Source: a virus. From it: DNA of 42,269 bases. Shown here one piece after another: positions 1 through 7,375 of the stretch. The DNA is taken from positions 1-42,269 of IMG/VR virus record IMGVR_UViG_3300022221_000014; one strand, written 5' to 3'. Both the position numbers and the translations under genes were made by a program. The number at the start of each line of letters is the position of its first letter. The first letter of the stretch is position 1. The notes under the pieces were generated by a model that had not been told where the DNA came from, did no database searches, and saw only the letters and a list, made by a program, of their open reading frames with translations.

Positions 1-131
1 TGGCTCTTGTGGAGATTATGGATGACTTTACAATTGGGAGATCTTGGCAGGGATTCCTTAGACCAGACTCTGTGAAATATTTCACAGACTCAGCCCAGGC
101 AGTCCATGGGATCTCTTATTTTAAGGCCAGC
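1..131. repeat. Terminal direct repeat, left copy
   Basis: Bases 1-131 recur at 42139-42269 with one difference: T at base 5 against C at base 42143. The difference is at a third codon position and is silent (Ala). The exonuclease frame runs from the right end into the left end without a break. The simplest reading is an assembly overlap of a circular, or circularly permuted, genome of about 42,138 bp rather than a true phage terminus. Confidence 0.9.
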
Positions 132-548
132 ACTTTCCCAGAGGCAAAAGAGACAATGATTGAGATGCTCCATTGGCTTGCTCCTCTGCAGAATGAATTC
201 AAACTTGCAGTCACTTATTGGGGATCTTGGAACTTTGATCTCAAATGGATCCAGACAACAATGGAAAGATGCGAGCTCACAACCTCTTATCTTAAGGCTT
301 TTTTACCAGGAAAGGAGAGTCATCATAATGCTCTTAAGCTTGCAAAACAGAAACTTAAGCATGTCCCAATCCCAGACCTTGGGACTGATAATGAATCCAG
401 GAAAGGCCAGTATAAGCTTGATAATGTTGCCAGGTTTTATGGCCTTAATCACAACCATCATGACGCTCTTTCAGATGCAATGGTCACAGCTCAGATCTAT
501 TGCAACATTATGAAAGGTGAGAATGTGTGGACAGGAGAGTTGTTTTGA
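1..548 (+). CDS. DnaQ-like DEDDh 3'-5' exonuclease (C-terminal part; start lies at 42063)
   Basis: Joined across the circle, the gene starts at ATG 42063 and encodes 207 residues. The ExoI motif is D10-A-E12, the ExoII acidic residue is D105 in a WNFD context, and the ExoIII motif is H179-D-A-L-S-D184, so the full DEDDh set is present. Family knowledge: such proteins are Mg-dependent 3'-5' single-strand exonucleases, used as stand-alone proofreaders or in DNA processing and host DNA recycling. It overlaps the metzincin-like gene at its start and the next gene by TTGA at its end, so it belongs to the early operon. No polymerase domain is attached. The GTG at base 9 is only an internal Val codon and not the true start. 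Confidence 0.9.
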   Translation, partial: ALVEIMDDFTIGRSWQGFLRPDSVKYFTDSAQAVHGISYFKASTFPEAKETMIEMLHWLAPLQNEFKLAVTYWGSWNFDLKWIQTTMERCELTTSYLKAFLPGKESHHNALKLAKQKLKHVPIPDLGTDNESRKGQYKLDNVARFYGLNHNHHDALSDAMVTAQIYCNIMKGENVWTGELF

Positions 549-802
549 ATGATGTTTCAGACTTGTCACATGTTAGCTTTGTAAAAAGGGCCAATCAAAA
601 TGGTGAGAAACTCAGAAAGGGAATCATCATAAATAATGTTTTTTATGCAACCCTAAGAGAGGCGAATGGCAAAACAGGAATTGCATCAACCAGGCTCACC
701 TCTACTTATAAGAAATTACTTAAGACCTCAATGAGCTCTATTGAGGAGGATATTCCAATAAAGCAAAAGTTTATTTTTAAGCTGCCAAAAGAGGAAAGAT
801 GA
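545..802 (+). CDS. Small protein with NUMOD/HTH-like repeat, function unknown
   Basis: 85 residues from TTG 545, which overlaps the exonuclease stop as TTGA and has an AGGAG at 533-537, 7 bases upstream. An upstream in-frame GTG at 527 has no comparable ribosome site. The middle segment (KGIIINNVFYATLREANGKT) resembles the NUMOD1 pattern of a short beta unit followed by a helix-turn-helix, a DNA-recognition module found in homing endonucleases and phage regulators. No catalytic domain follows. The resemblance is by eye and weak, so a DNA-binding accessory role is only a suggestion. Confidence 0.6.
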   Translation: MNDVSDLSHVSFVKRANQNGEKLRKGIIINNVFYATLREANGKTGIASTRLTSTYKKLLKTSMSSIEEDIPIKQKFIFKLPKEER

Positions 803-1317
803 AAGAAATTAAAATATTTAGAATGGGAGATGAGATTCCAAACAATGCCAAGTTTTTGTCTATGGATTCAGAAACTGTGATCCATCAAAGCAGACATATA
901 CCAGGGACCAACGTCACTCCAGAGAGCAAGAAAGTCATTAGGACCTTTCTCTATGAGGTGCCAATCAAAGATGAGCAGGCAGCAGTCAAAAAGGAATCAA
1001 GCATCAATGAAGTTCTCACAATGACAAGAGCAGTCCTTGACCATCTCAATAATAGGACTGGGAGAAATTACAAAGCGATAGGACAAAATGTGACCCTAGT
1101 ATCTGCCAGGATGGGGACCAACAGAGCAACCTTTAAAGACTTTAAGACTGTTATTGATAATATGTGTGATGCCTGGCTTGATGATCCAAAATGGAGTAAG
1201 TACCTAAGGCCATCAACATTATTCAAGGCCAGTAAGTTTGATGATTATCTCAATCATAAGTCAGAAAACCAGGAGGCAGCAGATGCCTTTGCAGAGCTTG
1301 AGGAATATATTAAATGA
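799..1317 (+). CDS. Phage replication protein with Phg_2220_C domain
   Basis: 172 residues; ATG 799 overlaps the previous stop (ATGA). Residues ~80-155 match the conserved C-terminal domain of phage replication proteins (TIGR02220/Phg_2220_C): the LNNRTGRNYK start, then the aRmG...F..VID core, then W..D...YLRPSTLF..SKFDDYLN. In the family this domain ends lambda-O/DnaD-like replication initiators. The N-terminal ~75 residues lack an obvious winged helix, so this is a shortened version. The helicase gene lies 220 bases downstream, consistent with an initiator-plus-helicase module and no phage DNA polymerase. Confidence 0.8.
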   Translation: MKEIKIFRMGDEIPNNAKFLSMDSETVIHQSRHIPGTNVTPESKKVIRTFLYEVPIKDEQAAVKKESSINEVLTMTRAVLDHLNNRTGRNYKAIGQNVTLVSARMGTNRATFKDFKTVIDNMCDAWLDDPKWSKYLRPSTLFKASKFDDYLNHKSENQEAADAFAELEEYIK

Positions 1318-1538
1318 GGTGGGATATAGATAATAGGATTTATAAACAGCCAGTCATCTTGATTAAAAAAGATGGTGATCAATCTGCAGATGAGATGAAT
1401 TGTTGTGCTGTAAAGTTTGGCAATGAAAAGTTTTTGCAATACCCAAGAACACTCATCAGGGATGGCATTAAATATGGACTCTTAAAATATAGTGAGCATA
1501 AGAATATTGTCTTTTATAAAATCAAGAGGAGACAATAA
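1314..1538 (+). CDS. Hypothetical protein
   Basis: 74 residues, basic; overlaps the replication protein stop by ATGA and ends directly before the GTG of the helicase gene. It has alternating hydrophobic strands, an internal Cys-Cys pair (residues ~30-31) and a basic C-terminus (KIKRRQ). I recognise no family. Its position between initiator and helicase suggests a replication accessory protein, for example a small loader or winged-helix adaptor, but no motif shows this. Confidence 0.6.
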   Translation: MRWDIDNRIYKQPVILIKKDGDQSADEMNCCAVKFGNEKFLQYPRTLIRDGIKYGLLKYSEHKNIVFYKIKRRQ

Positions 1539-2414
1539 GTGCTTAAGGATCCAGTCTCAGACTTTGAAATTGAAATGCATTCACAGCTCAAAGACAGGGT
1601 CATCTTTGATTCCAGATATGAATTCTTAAGAGCTCACAATGGGTTGAGGCCAAACTGCTTGCATGGCCTTATTGGGACAACAGGATGTGGAAAATCAACT
1701 CTCTTTAAATGCGTTATCACTGAGGCAGCAGCAGGCCACAAAGTTCTTGTCTGGCTCTCTGAGGAGAATGTTGTTGAATATCAAGAGCTCATCAACATGC
1801 TTGATAAAAGCGTTCTTAAGAATATTAAATTTATTGAAGAGAAAGAGATCCCTGGAGAATATAGAGATCATCAAGAGAACTTTTTAGAATATTTTGAGCA
1901 GATGGTTGAGGAGAGTGAGGCCTCAATGGTTTTCATCGACAACATCACAACCTCTGCATTCTACAATCAACGCTTTGGCTTTGGTGGACAGCAAAAGACT
2001 GCTGAGTTCTTAATCAACTTTGTTAAAAGAAAGTGCTCAGTGTTTTATGTTGCTCACACAAGATCTGAGGTCACTGATAATTATGGGAAAGTCGTCACTC
2101 CAGAGGACATAAGAGGCTCCAAAGAGCTCCCATTGGTGACTGAATATTTTTATATCATTCAAAAATTTACAACAGAGGACAAGCAATTCAATGTCCTAAG
2201 AGTTGCCAAGTACAGACATCATGAGCTTGCAAAAGGATGGTATGGACTTAAATATGAAAAGCAATCATATATTGGAGACAATAAAGTTCCTTTTGCTGTC
2301 ATTAATAAGATCTTTAAGATGAGAGATCACTTTGGGAAAAAACTCCCAACAAAGCCAAAAGAGGAGCCAATGAGGCCAAAAGAGGAAAAAAGTGAACAGT
2401 CAAAGCTTATCTGA
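1539..2414 (+). CDS. RecA/DnaB-fold hexameric helicase ATPase (AAA_25/RepA-like)
   Basis: 291 residues from GTG 1539, seven bases after a GGAG. Walker A is GTTGCGKST (residues 46-54) and Walker B is MVFID (130-134). A sensor histidine lies in FYVAHTR (~169-175), followed by the DIRGSKELPLV segment where DnaB-like and RepA-like helicases carry their arginine-finger region. The catalytic glutamate probably lies in SEEN (~74-77). The C-terminus is a charged Lys/Glu/Pro tail. The length fits single-domain RepA-type helicases rather than full DnaB (~450 residues), so there is no primase-interaction domain. Likely the replicative helicase, acting with the Phg_2220_C protein and host polymerase. Confidence 0.8.
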   Translation: MLKDPVSDFEIEMHSQLKDRVIFDSRYEFLRAHNGLRPNCLHGLIGTTGCGKSTLFKCVITEAAAGHKVLVWLSEENVVEYQELINMLDKSVLKNIKFIEEKEIPGEYRDHQENFLEYFEQMVEESEASMVFIDNITTSAFYNQRFGFGGQQKTAEFLINFVKRKCSVFYVAHTRSEVTDNYGKVVTPEDIRGSKELPLVTEYFYIIQKFTTEDKQFNVLRVAKYRHHELAKGWYGLKYEKQSYIGDNKVPFAVINKIFKMRDHFGKKLPTKPKEEPMRPKEEKSEQSKLI

Positions 2415-2823
2415 GAGATATCAAGAAACAGAGATCTACATGAGCTCAATCCTGGATCTCAACATCCAGGAACAGAGAATTATTGTTGAGGCAAGTGATC
2501 ACTATCGTCCAATCATTGAGGATCCTCATCACGTCCTGAATAAGCATGTCATGAAAATTCATGTTGCAGATAAGATGAAATTTAATAAGATAAAATTTTC
2601 TTATATTAAATATATCAAGGGCCGTCCCAATCCAGATGACAGAGTTGCTGACTTTGAATTTAGAGACAAGAGAGGCTTGCCAGATTTTGACAAGCTTGAG
2701 AGGCTCATTGAAATGAGAAAAACCAGAGAGGAAAAACAGACAGAGCTCGATGATGAGATCAATATTAAAAACCTATGTGAAAAACATAATGTCAAATACC
2801 ATGGGCCGCTAGGGAGGGATTAA
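2392..2823 (+). CDS. Hypothetical protein, charged
   Basis: 143 residues from GTG 2392, which lies inside the end of the helicase gene (23-base overlap) behind AGAGGAA; a later in-frame ATG exists at 2431. The stop overlaps the ParB-domain gene as TAATG. The first half is beta-rich with several histidines (DHYRPII, DPHHVLNKHVMKIHV). The second half is a highly charged helix rich in Glu, Arg and Lys (residues ~95-130). No catalytic motif or known family is recognised. The tight coupling to helicase and ParB genes suggests a replication or DNA-metabolism role. Confidence 0.65.
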   Translation: MNSQSLSERYQETEIYMSSILDLNIQEQRIIVEASDHYRPIIEDPHHVLNKHVMKIHVADKMKFNKIKFSYIKYIKGRPNPDDRVADFEFRDKRGLPDFDKLERLIEMRKTREEKQTELDDEINIKNLCEKHNVKYHGPLGRD

Positions 2824-3497
2824 TGACAAGGAAAATAATTTCAATACCAACACAATTAAGAGAGCATATGATTCCAATTGAGAAACTTGTTCCATATGAC
2901 AAGAATCCAAGAAAACACAGCAAGCAAGGAATCCAGGAGCTCTGCAGAGCAATGGAGAGAACAGGATTCACTCATCCAATTTTAATTGATGAGCATGACA
3001 GAATTGTCGCTGGACATGGGCGCAGGCTGGCAGCAATAGAGCTCAAAATGAAAGAGGTCCCATATATCAGGGCCTTTTATACTGATGAGGCAGAATATAT
3101 TGAAGCAGTCCTCTCAGACAATAAAGTTGCTGAATATTCTAAATGGGACAAAGGCCTCATGAAAGAAATTGGAGAGATCCTTGAGGAGCTCAGTGGAGCT
3201 GACTTTCAGGTTGCTGGCTTTAGCAATGAGGATATTGATAAGATGTTTGGCCATGAGTACAATGAGACTCTTGAGAACAAAGCTGATTTTGGAGACTCAG
3301 GAGAGGTTGATGTGATGGATGAAAACACAAGAGTAACATCAATGACTTTTAAGATGACTGTCACTCAACACAAAAAGATCAAGGCAACAATTGGAGCCGT
3401 GATGAGAGAGAATGATTATGAGACTCCAGGGGAGGCCTTACTCTATATGTCCAGCAAGTTCAAAGGACCTGGCAAAACAATTAGGAGAAACGCATGA
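2823..3497 (+). CDS. ParB/Srx N-terminal-domain protein
   Basis: 224 residues. Residues ~15-125 form the phage version of the ParB/Srx nuclease domain: IPIEKLVPYDKNPRKHS at the start, then HPILIDEH, then the nucleotide-binding signature GHGRR (64-68), then ...AVLSDNKVAE. In chromosomal ParB this domain binds and hydrolyses CTP. In phages it often precedes an adenine methyltransferase or serves as a nuclease or regulator. Here no methyltransferase follows; the last ~70 residues are a separate small domain of unknown type. No ParA-like ATPase gene is next to it, so plasmid-style partition is not supported. Confidence 0.8.
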   Translation: MTRKIISIPTQLREHMIPIEKLVPYDKNPRKHSKQGIQELCRAMERTGFTHPILIDEHDRIVAGHGRRLAAIELKMKEVPYIRAFYTDEAEYIEAVLSDNKVAEYSKWDKGLMKEIGEILEELSGADFQVAGFSNEDIDKMFGHEYNETLENKADFGDSGEVDVMDENTRVTSMTFKMTVTQHKKIKATIGAVMRENDYETPGEALLYMSSKFKGPGKTIRRNA

Positions 3498-3889
3498 CTG
3501 TAAAATCAAATGATATGATAAAATTTCAAGGTGTTTTCACAAAACAACTCAAGGGAGTTCAAAAAGATCTTAATGATTTTATTGAGGAGTGGGAGAGCTG
3601 TGACTTTACAGGAGAAAATGCATCTCCTGATAAGTTTATGAGCATGTTTTTTGAGCAGATCTGCTGGGTCAACGCAACTGCAGTTTGGCATAATGTCCTC
3701 CAGAGGACCCTTGACATCCTAGAGCAAGATGAGCATCAGACACTTGGGGACATCGACCTCCAGGACTTATTCATGCATGAGGCAGTGACTCTCAAAAATG
3801 AACAGATGAAAAAAATGGATGTTGATATTTACAGCTCGCCTGGCACCATCAAGAGAGAGAAAGAAAGATCTGCTAGGAGAAAGCAATGA
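3494..3889 (+). CDS. Hypothetical protein
   Basis: 131 residues; ATGA overlap with the ParB-domain gene. Mostly helical by composition, acidic in the middle, with a strongly basic tail (IKREKERSARRKQ) that could bind nucleic acid. It carries two cysteines and several tryptophans (EEWESCDF, ICWVNATAVWH). No recognisable family. It is part of the early operon, and its stop overlaps the membrane protein gene. Confidence 0.6.
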   Translation: MTVKSNDMIKFQGVFTKQLKGVQKDLNDFIEEWESCDFTGENASPDKFMSMFFEQICWVNATAVWHNVLQRTLDILEQDEHQTLGDIDLQDLFMHEAVTLKNEQMKKMDVDIYSSPGTIKREKERSARRKQ

Positions 3890-4080
3890 GCTTAATTTTA
3901 TATGTTGGACTGCTCTTATTATCGTTTGGCTCAATAACAATATTAAATAAATGGATTCACACAGGCCTGGCCCTGCTTAGCAAAAAAGAGATTACAATTG
4001 AAAATAACACGATCTCTTTATTTGAATTAATGATTTTTGCCATTGGCCTGGCCACAACAACCTGGAGCTTTATACAATGA
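3886..4080 (+). CDS. Small two-helix membrane protein
   Basis: 64 residues. A hydrophobic helix spans ~3-21 (LILYVGLLLLSFGSITIL) and a second ~46-62 (LFELMIFAIGLATTTWSF), joined by a charged loop with KKE. This is a typical early inner-membrane phage protein: possible roles include superinfection exclusion or membrane anchoring of replication, neither shown by sequence. It overlaps both neighbours by ATGA. Confidence 0.6.
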   Translation: MSLILYVGLLLLSFGSITILNKWIHTGLALLSKKEITIENNTISLFELMIFAIGLATTTWSFIQ

Positions 4081-4295
4081 AAACAAAAGATATGACATCC
4101 ATTGAGACCTCCATTGAGGACTTTTGTGACCTCTTTGGGACAACAGTGGTGATCACAAATGCCAAAGGCCTCTGGATGGCCAGGGTCACAAGAAAGGCAG
4201 TCCAGATCCTGGTTGCAACAGGAGACTCTCTTTTGGAGGTCCAGGTCAACCTTGCTGAAAAATGCAATAAGAAGAGAAAGGAACTTGGAAAGTGA
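4077..4295 (+). CDS. Hypothetical protein
   Basis: 72 residues; ATGA overlap with the membrane protein gene and GTGA overlap with the next gene. It combines an acidic N-terminal helix (IETSIEDFCDLFGT), a short strand-turn-strand (TVVITNAKGLWMARV) and a Lys/Arg-rich C-terminus. Not assigned to a family. Overlap with both neighbours and normal codon use for this genome support it as real. Confidence 0.55.
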   Translation: MKTKDMTSIETSIEDFCDLFGTTVVITNAKGLWMARVTRKAVQILVATGDSLLEVQVNLAEKCNKKRKELGK

Positions 4296-4573
4296 AAACA
4301 GGATATATGATTCAAAGAAAAAGAAATGGCAATATGGTTGCAGTTGGAAAGCATGGGCCAATCACCATTAGCGATAAAAGAAAATGTCTCAGATTTTATG
4401 ATGAGAGATCTGCCATGTTGTTTATGCATTTTATGATTTCAAATTATGGTGTAATAGCAACTGATTACATAATAGGAATGGAGCACTCCCTGAGAGATCC
4501 TGATAAACCAGAAAGATCTTTAGTGGGAATCAATAATGATAATCCATCAGTAGAAAATAGGTTCAAGAAATGA
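4292..4573 (+). CDS. Hypothetical protein
   Basis: 93 residues from GTG 4292 (GTGA overlap). The N-terminal ~30 residues are basic and beta-like, the middle is Met/Phe-rich (AMLFMHFMISNYG), and the C-terminus is polar and probably disordered. No family recognised. Ends in an ATGA overlap with the next gene, consistent with translational coupling in this operon. Confidence 0.55.
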   Translation: MKTGYMIQRKRNGNMVAVGKHGPITISDKRKCLRFYDERSAMLFMHFMISNYGVIATDYIIGMEHSLRDPDKPERSLVGINNDNPSVENRFKK

Positions 4574-5046
4574 AAACAAGAAAACCAGACTTTAATGGCC
4601 ATGCAAAAGCATGGAAAATGAACTGGGGGAATGAGGGCTCTGCACCTGCGCACCTTGTTCACTACCTCATAGAGGGGAACTTTCATCCACTATGGAATCA
4701 GTGGGCATTGTCCTTAGTGAGCCTTGCAGATATTTCTGGGATTCCACCTGCAGCAAAGCATCATCCAGACAATACTCATGAGATTATGATTATATCAGTC
4801 AATCCTGACTTTAAGATCAACCCAGACAAGTCTCCAGGGCGTGGATGGATGCTCCATCCTTTTGATGTTGCTAAGCAATTCAAAGTTCCAATGGATATGG
4901 ACGCAGAGGATCTTGCTAAGAATTGTGTTAAAGCAATATGTGATGGAGCCATGTCACCTGATCAAGACTTTAGATCCATCTGGAATAAGATCATTGATTC
5001 AACAGCAGAGCACTACTTTGGAAAACATAAGGATGTAAAGCAGTGA
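4570..5046 (+). CDS. Conserved-looking phage hypothetical protein
   Basis: 158 residues. The central WNQWALSLVSLADISGIPPA...THEIMIISVNPDF segment resembles uncharacterised phage early proteins that I recall near recombination genes; no function is known to me. It has two Trp-rich patches at residues ~15-20 and ~42-45 and a conserved-looking HHPDNTHE. Overlaps the RuvC-like gene start (GTGA), which suggests coupling with DNA-junction processing. Confidence 0.65.
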   Translation: MKTRKPDFNGHAKAWKMNWGNEGSAPAHLVHYLIEGNFHPLWNQWALSLVSLADISGIPPAAKHHPDNTHEIMIISVNPDFKINPDKSPGRGWMLHPFDVAKQFKVPMDMDAEDLAKNCVKAICDGAMSPDQDFRSIWNKIIDSTAEHYFGKHKDVKQ

Positions 5047-5594
5047 AAATAATTGGAATAGATCCAGGTCTTGACGGTGGCATTGCAATTATGATTGGTG
5101 GGAATATTATCAACCTAATTGAAATGCCTACATATGAAGAGACAACAAAAACAAAACTTAAATCAGGAAAGTATAAAAAGCAAAGACATATTGATGCTCA
5201 TGCTTTTGCTGACATTATCTTTGCTCATAAAGAGGCCAAGATCTACATGGAGAAAGTCAATCCCTTTGCAGGGATGGGATCTGCCTCATCAACCAGGATG
5301 GCAATTAATATTGGGAGACTTGAGGGAATCCTTATCGGGATGGGATTCACATGGGAATATGTGACTCCAGGCCGATGGCAAAAAGCCTTATGGAAAGACT
5401 CTGACTGGGTTGAGAGAAAGAATCCAAACAAGAGAACTAAACAAGGCAACACTGACACAAAGAAAACATCATTAAATGCAGCTCAAAGATTGTTCCCATT
5501 AGTGAACTTTATTCCAAGAGGAAAGCAAGTCCCTCATGATGGACTCTTTGATGCTGCTCTAATAGCCGAACATGGCAAGAGACAGGAGGCTTAA
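5043..5594 (+). CDS. RuvC-like Holliday-junction resolvase
   Basis: 183 residues from GTG 5043. The RNase-H-fold acidic residues are visible: D7 in IIGIDPGLDGG, E70 in IYMEKV, and D166/D170 in PHDGLFDAALIAEHG. This is the standard phage RuvC-like layout. Family knowledge: it cuts four-way and branched DNA before packaging, and resolves recombination intermediates made by the Sak4/SSB pair encoded at 38-40 kb. The basic stretch at ~120-142 probably contacts DNA. Length is normal for the family. Confidence 0.88.
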   Translation: MKIIGIDPGLDGGIAIMIGGNIINLIEMPTYEETTKTKLKSGKYKKQRHIDAHAFADIIFAHKEAKIYMEKVNPFAGMGSASSTRMAINIGRLEGILIGMGFTWEYVTPGRWQKALWKDSDWVERKNPNKRTKQGNTDTKKTSLNAAQRLFPLVNFIPRGKQVPHDGLFDAALIAEHGKRQEA

Positions 5595-5595
5595 A

Positions 5596-5895
5596 ATGGA
5601 TTTAACTAAGCAGACAATTACACTGGAGATGAACAATGAGCCAGTTGCATCCCTAATGAAAGGACATGTTGATGAGAGGGCATATGTCATTGCTCATCAT
5701 GCTGAGGGTTGGGGGAATGATGGATCTCCATTGAGTGAGGAGGACATCAGAGTGATGGCCAAAGACCTAGAGGGATGCCTTGTCCACACTTATTGTCTTG
5801 AGAGCTACAATGAGGATGGAGAGGTCCTTTATTCATGGGGACATAAAGCAGATGATGCTGACACTTATCCAGTGACAGTTGAGGAGATCTATTGA
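5596..5895 (+). CDS. Hypothetical acidic protein
   Basis: 99 residues from ATG 5596, chosen because AGGAGG (5584-5589) stands six bases upstream. An in-frame ATG at 5572 lacks a ribosome site. The protein is acidic, beta-rich at the start (KQTITLEMNNEPVASLM), and contains HHAEGWGNDGSPLSEEDI. No family recognised. Starts two bases after the RuvC-like stop. Confidence 0.6.
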   Translation: MDLTKQTITLEMNNEPVASLMKGHVDERAYVIAHHAEGWGNDGSPLSEEDIRVMAKDLEGCLVHTYCLESYNEDGEVLYSWGHKADDADTYPVTVEEIY

Positions 5896-5896
5896 G

Positions 5897-6166
5897 ATGT
5901 ATAAGATCAACCTTAAGCATCCAATCAAGGCAAGTTCAATCATTCCTGGCTTTAATCGGTCCATTGATTATATCACCATCAGACAGGCCACCTTTGCAGA
6001 CATCATCAAAGTGGAGTCACAGCACATGTCATCAATTGAAAAAATAATGGAATATGCCCATATACTTAATGGGGAGAATTTAAGGCCAAAAGACCTGGCA
6101 GCATTAATGGGAGAGGACACTCACATTTTATGTCAGACAGTATCAATGGCAATAGGAGGAAAGTAA
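5897..6166 (+). CDS. Hypothetical protein resembling a small tail assembly chaperone
   Basis: 89 residues from ATG 5897, with AGGAGA about nine bases upstream; the frame also opens at TTG 5879. The pattern INLKHPIKASS...IDYITIRQATFADIIKVE...LRPKDLAALMGEDTHIL looks like the Mu gp41/P2 gpE-type chaperone family (Phage_TAC_7): a beta hairpin, then a helix, then L..D. A bona fide chaperone pair already sits at 25159-25589, so the meaning of a second one in the early region is unclear. The family call is a weak judgement by eye. Confidence 0.55.
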   Translation: MYKINLKHPIKASSIIPGFNRSIDYITIRQATFADIIKVESQHMSSIEKIMEYAHILNGENLRPKDLAALMGEDTHILCQTVSMAIGGK

Positions 6167-6390
6167 TGAATTCAGCATTTATAAAAGACAATGAGGTGAT
6201 CCCTTTTGATTCAGTGGAGTATGTTGAGGATGTTTCATCAGATGAGGAGCATGTCAACATTGAGATTCATATGAGGGAGAGCAGAAAATCAATGAGACTT
6301 AATTCGGACACTGCTCTTGAGTTTTTAAGCCAGTATCATAAATATTTAACAGCAATTAATAAGGCCCTCACGGGATTGGAGCAATCATGA
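6166..6390 (+). CDS. Hypothetical protein
   Basis: 74 residues from ATG 6166, which overlaps the previous stop as TAATG, with AGGAGG a few bases upstream; an in-frame ATG at 6130 is less likely. Acidic beta-hairpin first half (FDSVEYVEDVSSDEEHVNIEIHM) and helical second half (ALEFLSQYHKYLTAINKAL). No family recognised. Confidence 0.6.
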   Translation: MNSAFIKDNEVIPFDSVEYVEDVSSDEEHVNIEIHMRESRKSMRLNSDTALEFLSQYHKYLTAINKALTGLEQS

Positions 6391-6629
6391 AAAAAGCACT
6401 AGATGTCCAGGTGGGCGGTGGCCATTATAAAGATATGGCCATTCAGCCAGTAGAGTTTTGCTTTAAGAATAATCTCAACAACTGCCAATCTAACATCATT
6501 AAATATGTGACCAGATATAAGAGCAAGAATGGCCTGGAGGATCTTAAGAAAGCCAAACACTATATAGATCTGCTGATCTCATTGGAGTATGGTGATGAGG
6601 GCCAGGCCAGGCCAGGCCAGAGACCTTGA
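6387..6629 (+). CDS. DUF3310 family protein
   Basis: 80 residues; ATGA overlap at its start. The core GGGHYKDMAIQPVEF...NNLNNCQSNIIKYVTRYK..NGLEDLKKAKHYIDLLI is the DUF3310 signature: a substrate-like HY pair, the N-I-I-KYV-R helix and L-D-L-KA-HY. Such proteins are widespread in phage early regions and have been called putative nucleotide kinases or HAD-linked proteins, but their reaction is not established. The last residues (GQARPGQRP) are encoded by a GGCCA tandem repeat. Confidence 0.85.
   Translation: MKKALDVQVGGGHYKDMAIQPVEFCFKNNLNNCQSNIIKYVTRYKSKNGLEDLKKAKHYIDLLISLEYGDEGQARPGQRP
6600..6619 (+). repeat. Tandem GGCCA x4
   Basis: Four perfect head-to-tail GGCCA units at the 3' end of the DUF3310 gene. 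They create overlapping GGCC and CCAGG sites and encode the Gly/Pro/Arg tail. A repeat-count change would alter the frame of the tail. Confidence 0.85.
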
Positions 6630-6790
6630 CCGTTAAAAGCAATGCAGGGGAGACTGAGGTCAAAATCTCCACTTGCAGGTATTGTGGAGAGCCTAGCAGT
6701 TCAACATGGAGCTATTGTATTTTTTGCAACAAAGAGAAATGGCAACTCAACAAATATGGAACAATAGGAATCAATGATGAAAACAATTAG
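6626..6790 (+). CDS. Small zinc-ribbon protein
   Basis: 54 residues from TTG 6626, overlapping the DUF3310 stop as TTGA, the same coupling seen at 545 and 40632. Residues C17-x2-C20 and C31-x2-C34 make a CX2C-X10-CX2C zinc ribbon (TCRYCGEP...YCIFCNK). The frame is blocked just upstream by two TGA codons, so no longer start exists. It fills an otherwise empty gap between two genes and overlaps the SEC-C gene by 17 bases. Probably a nucleic-acid- or protein-binding early protein. Confidence 0.6.
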   Translation: MTVKSNAGETEVKISTCRYCGEPSSSTWSYCIFCNKEKWQLNKYGTIGINDENN

Positions 6791-7037
6791 TATTAAAGAG
6801 GCAATTGAGCAAAGCCTTGTGAGAAATCCTCTCACTGAGGGACAATATAGAAACATGAAATGTCCATGTGGATCTGGAAAGAAAACAAAGAAATGCCATG
6901 GCATCAAGACAGCAATCACAAAAGATGAATTCAAAGAGATTGTTGAAATGGGAAAGGCCGCCAATAAGGCCTGGACTGAGGCATTAAAAAAACAAGATAA
7001 GAATAAAGAGTCAAGCTCTCAAGGTCCCGTTGCCTGA
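6774..7037 (+). CDS. SEC-C motif zinc-binding protein
   Basis: 87 residues; ATG 6774 or 6777, behind AGGAA. Residues ~29-44 carry the SEC-C motif MKCPCGSGKKTKKCHG (CPCGSGKK...KCHG), which binds one zinc ion in SecA and many small proteins. The rest is two charged helices. As a stand-alone SEC-C protein it may be an adaptor that contacts host SecB, ribosomes or other proteins; the sequence does not say which. It is the last gene before the early-operon hairpin. Confidence 0.8.
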   Translation: MMKTISIKEAIEQSLVRNPLTEGQYRNMKCPCGSGKKTKKCHGIKTAITKDEFKEIVEMGKAANKAWTEALKKQDKNKESSSQGPVA

Positions 7038-7051
7038 TTGCTTGATATAGC

Positions 7052-7086
7052 CTCCCTATCATCTTGCATCCTTGGATGATGGGGAG
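7052..7086 (+). terminator. Strong hairpin ending the early operon
   Basis: A 12-bp stem (7052-7063 with 7075-7086, including one G-T pair at 7057/7081) encloses an 11-base loop. The downstream sequence is only mildly T-rich (GTGCTTATTTA), so this is an imperfect intrinsic terminator or an RNA-stabilising 3' end. It follows the last overlapping early gene, which supports an operon end here. Confidence 0.65.
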
Positions 7087-7134
7087 TGCTTATTTAGACT
7101 GGATATTCTTTCAGACATCCACTACTATTAATCA

Positions 7135-7371
7135 ATGAGCCAAGATGATGATAAAAAAACCAGAATAATATCTGATGACCTACTCGATGATCTCTCAAAG
7201 CTGCCTGATCTGTTTTATGGTGAGGACATGGACAATCTGTCCAAGGCCAAGCTCAAAGTTGTTCTTGAGGCTTTAGATGATGCTGCAGACTTCATTAATG
7301 ATTATCTTACAGAAAACCATTTCTCAATCACTCACCATTATCCAGACTTTGTTGATAAAAAGATTCAATAA
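7135..7371 (+). CDS. Hypothetical acidic protein
   Basis: 78 residues, very acidic (MSQDDDKKTRIISDDLLDDL...DLFYGEDMDNL) and helical. No ribosome site is obvious at ATG 7135, which lowers confidence. It stands alone between the early-operon hairpin and a terminator, opposite the - strand RHH gene. Acidic size and composition would suit a DNA-mimic or anti-regulator, but nothing specific supports that. Confidence 0.5.
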   Translation: MSQDDDKKTRIISDDLLDDLSKLPDLFYGEDMDNLSKAKLKVVLEALDDAADFINDYLTENHFSITHHYPDFVDKKIQ

Positions 7372-7375
7372 TATT

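Noticed and set aside
1-131. True terminal repeat of the virion DNA
   Set aside because: The repeat lies inside the exonuclease gene, is only ~131 bases, and the terminase is of the cos-cutting gpA type; an assembly overlap of a circle is more likely.
2823-3497. Plasmid partition system
   Set aside because: Only the ParB N-terminal domain is present, with no ParA-type ATPase next to it and no iterated centromere-like repeats seen.
6600-6619. CRISPR-like or iteron array
   Set aside because: Only four 5-base units inside a coding sequence; no spacers and no repeats of CRISPR or iteron length.
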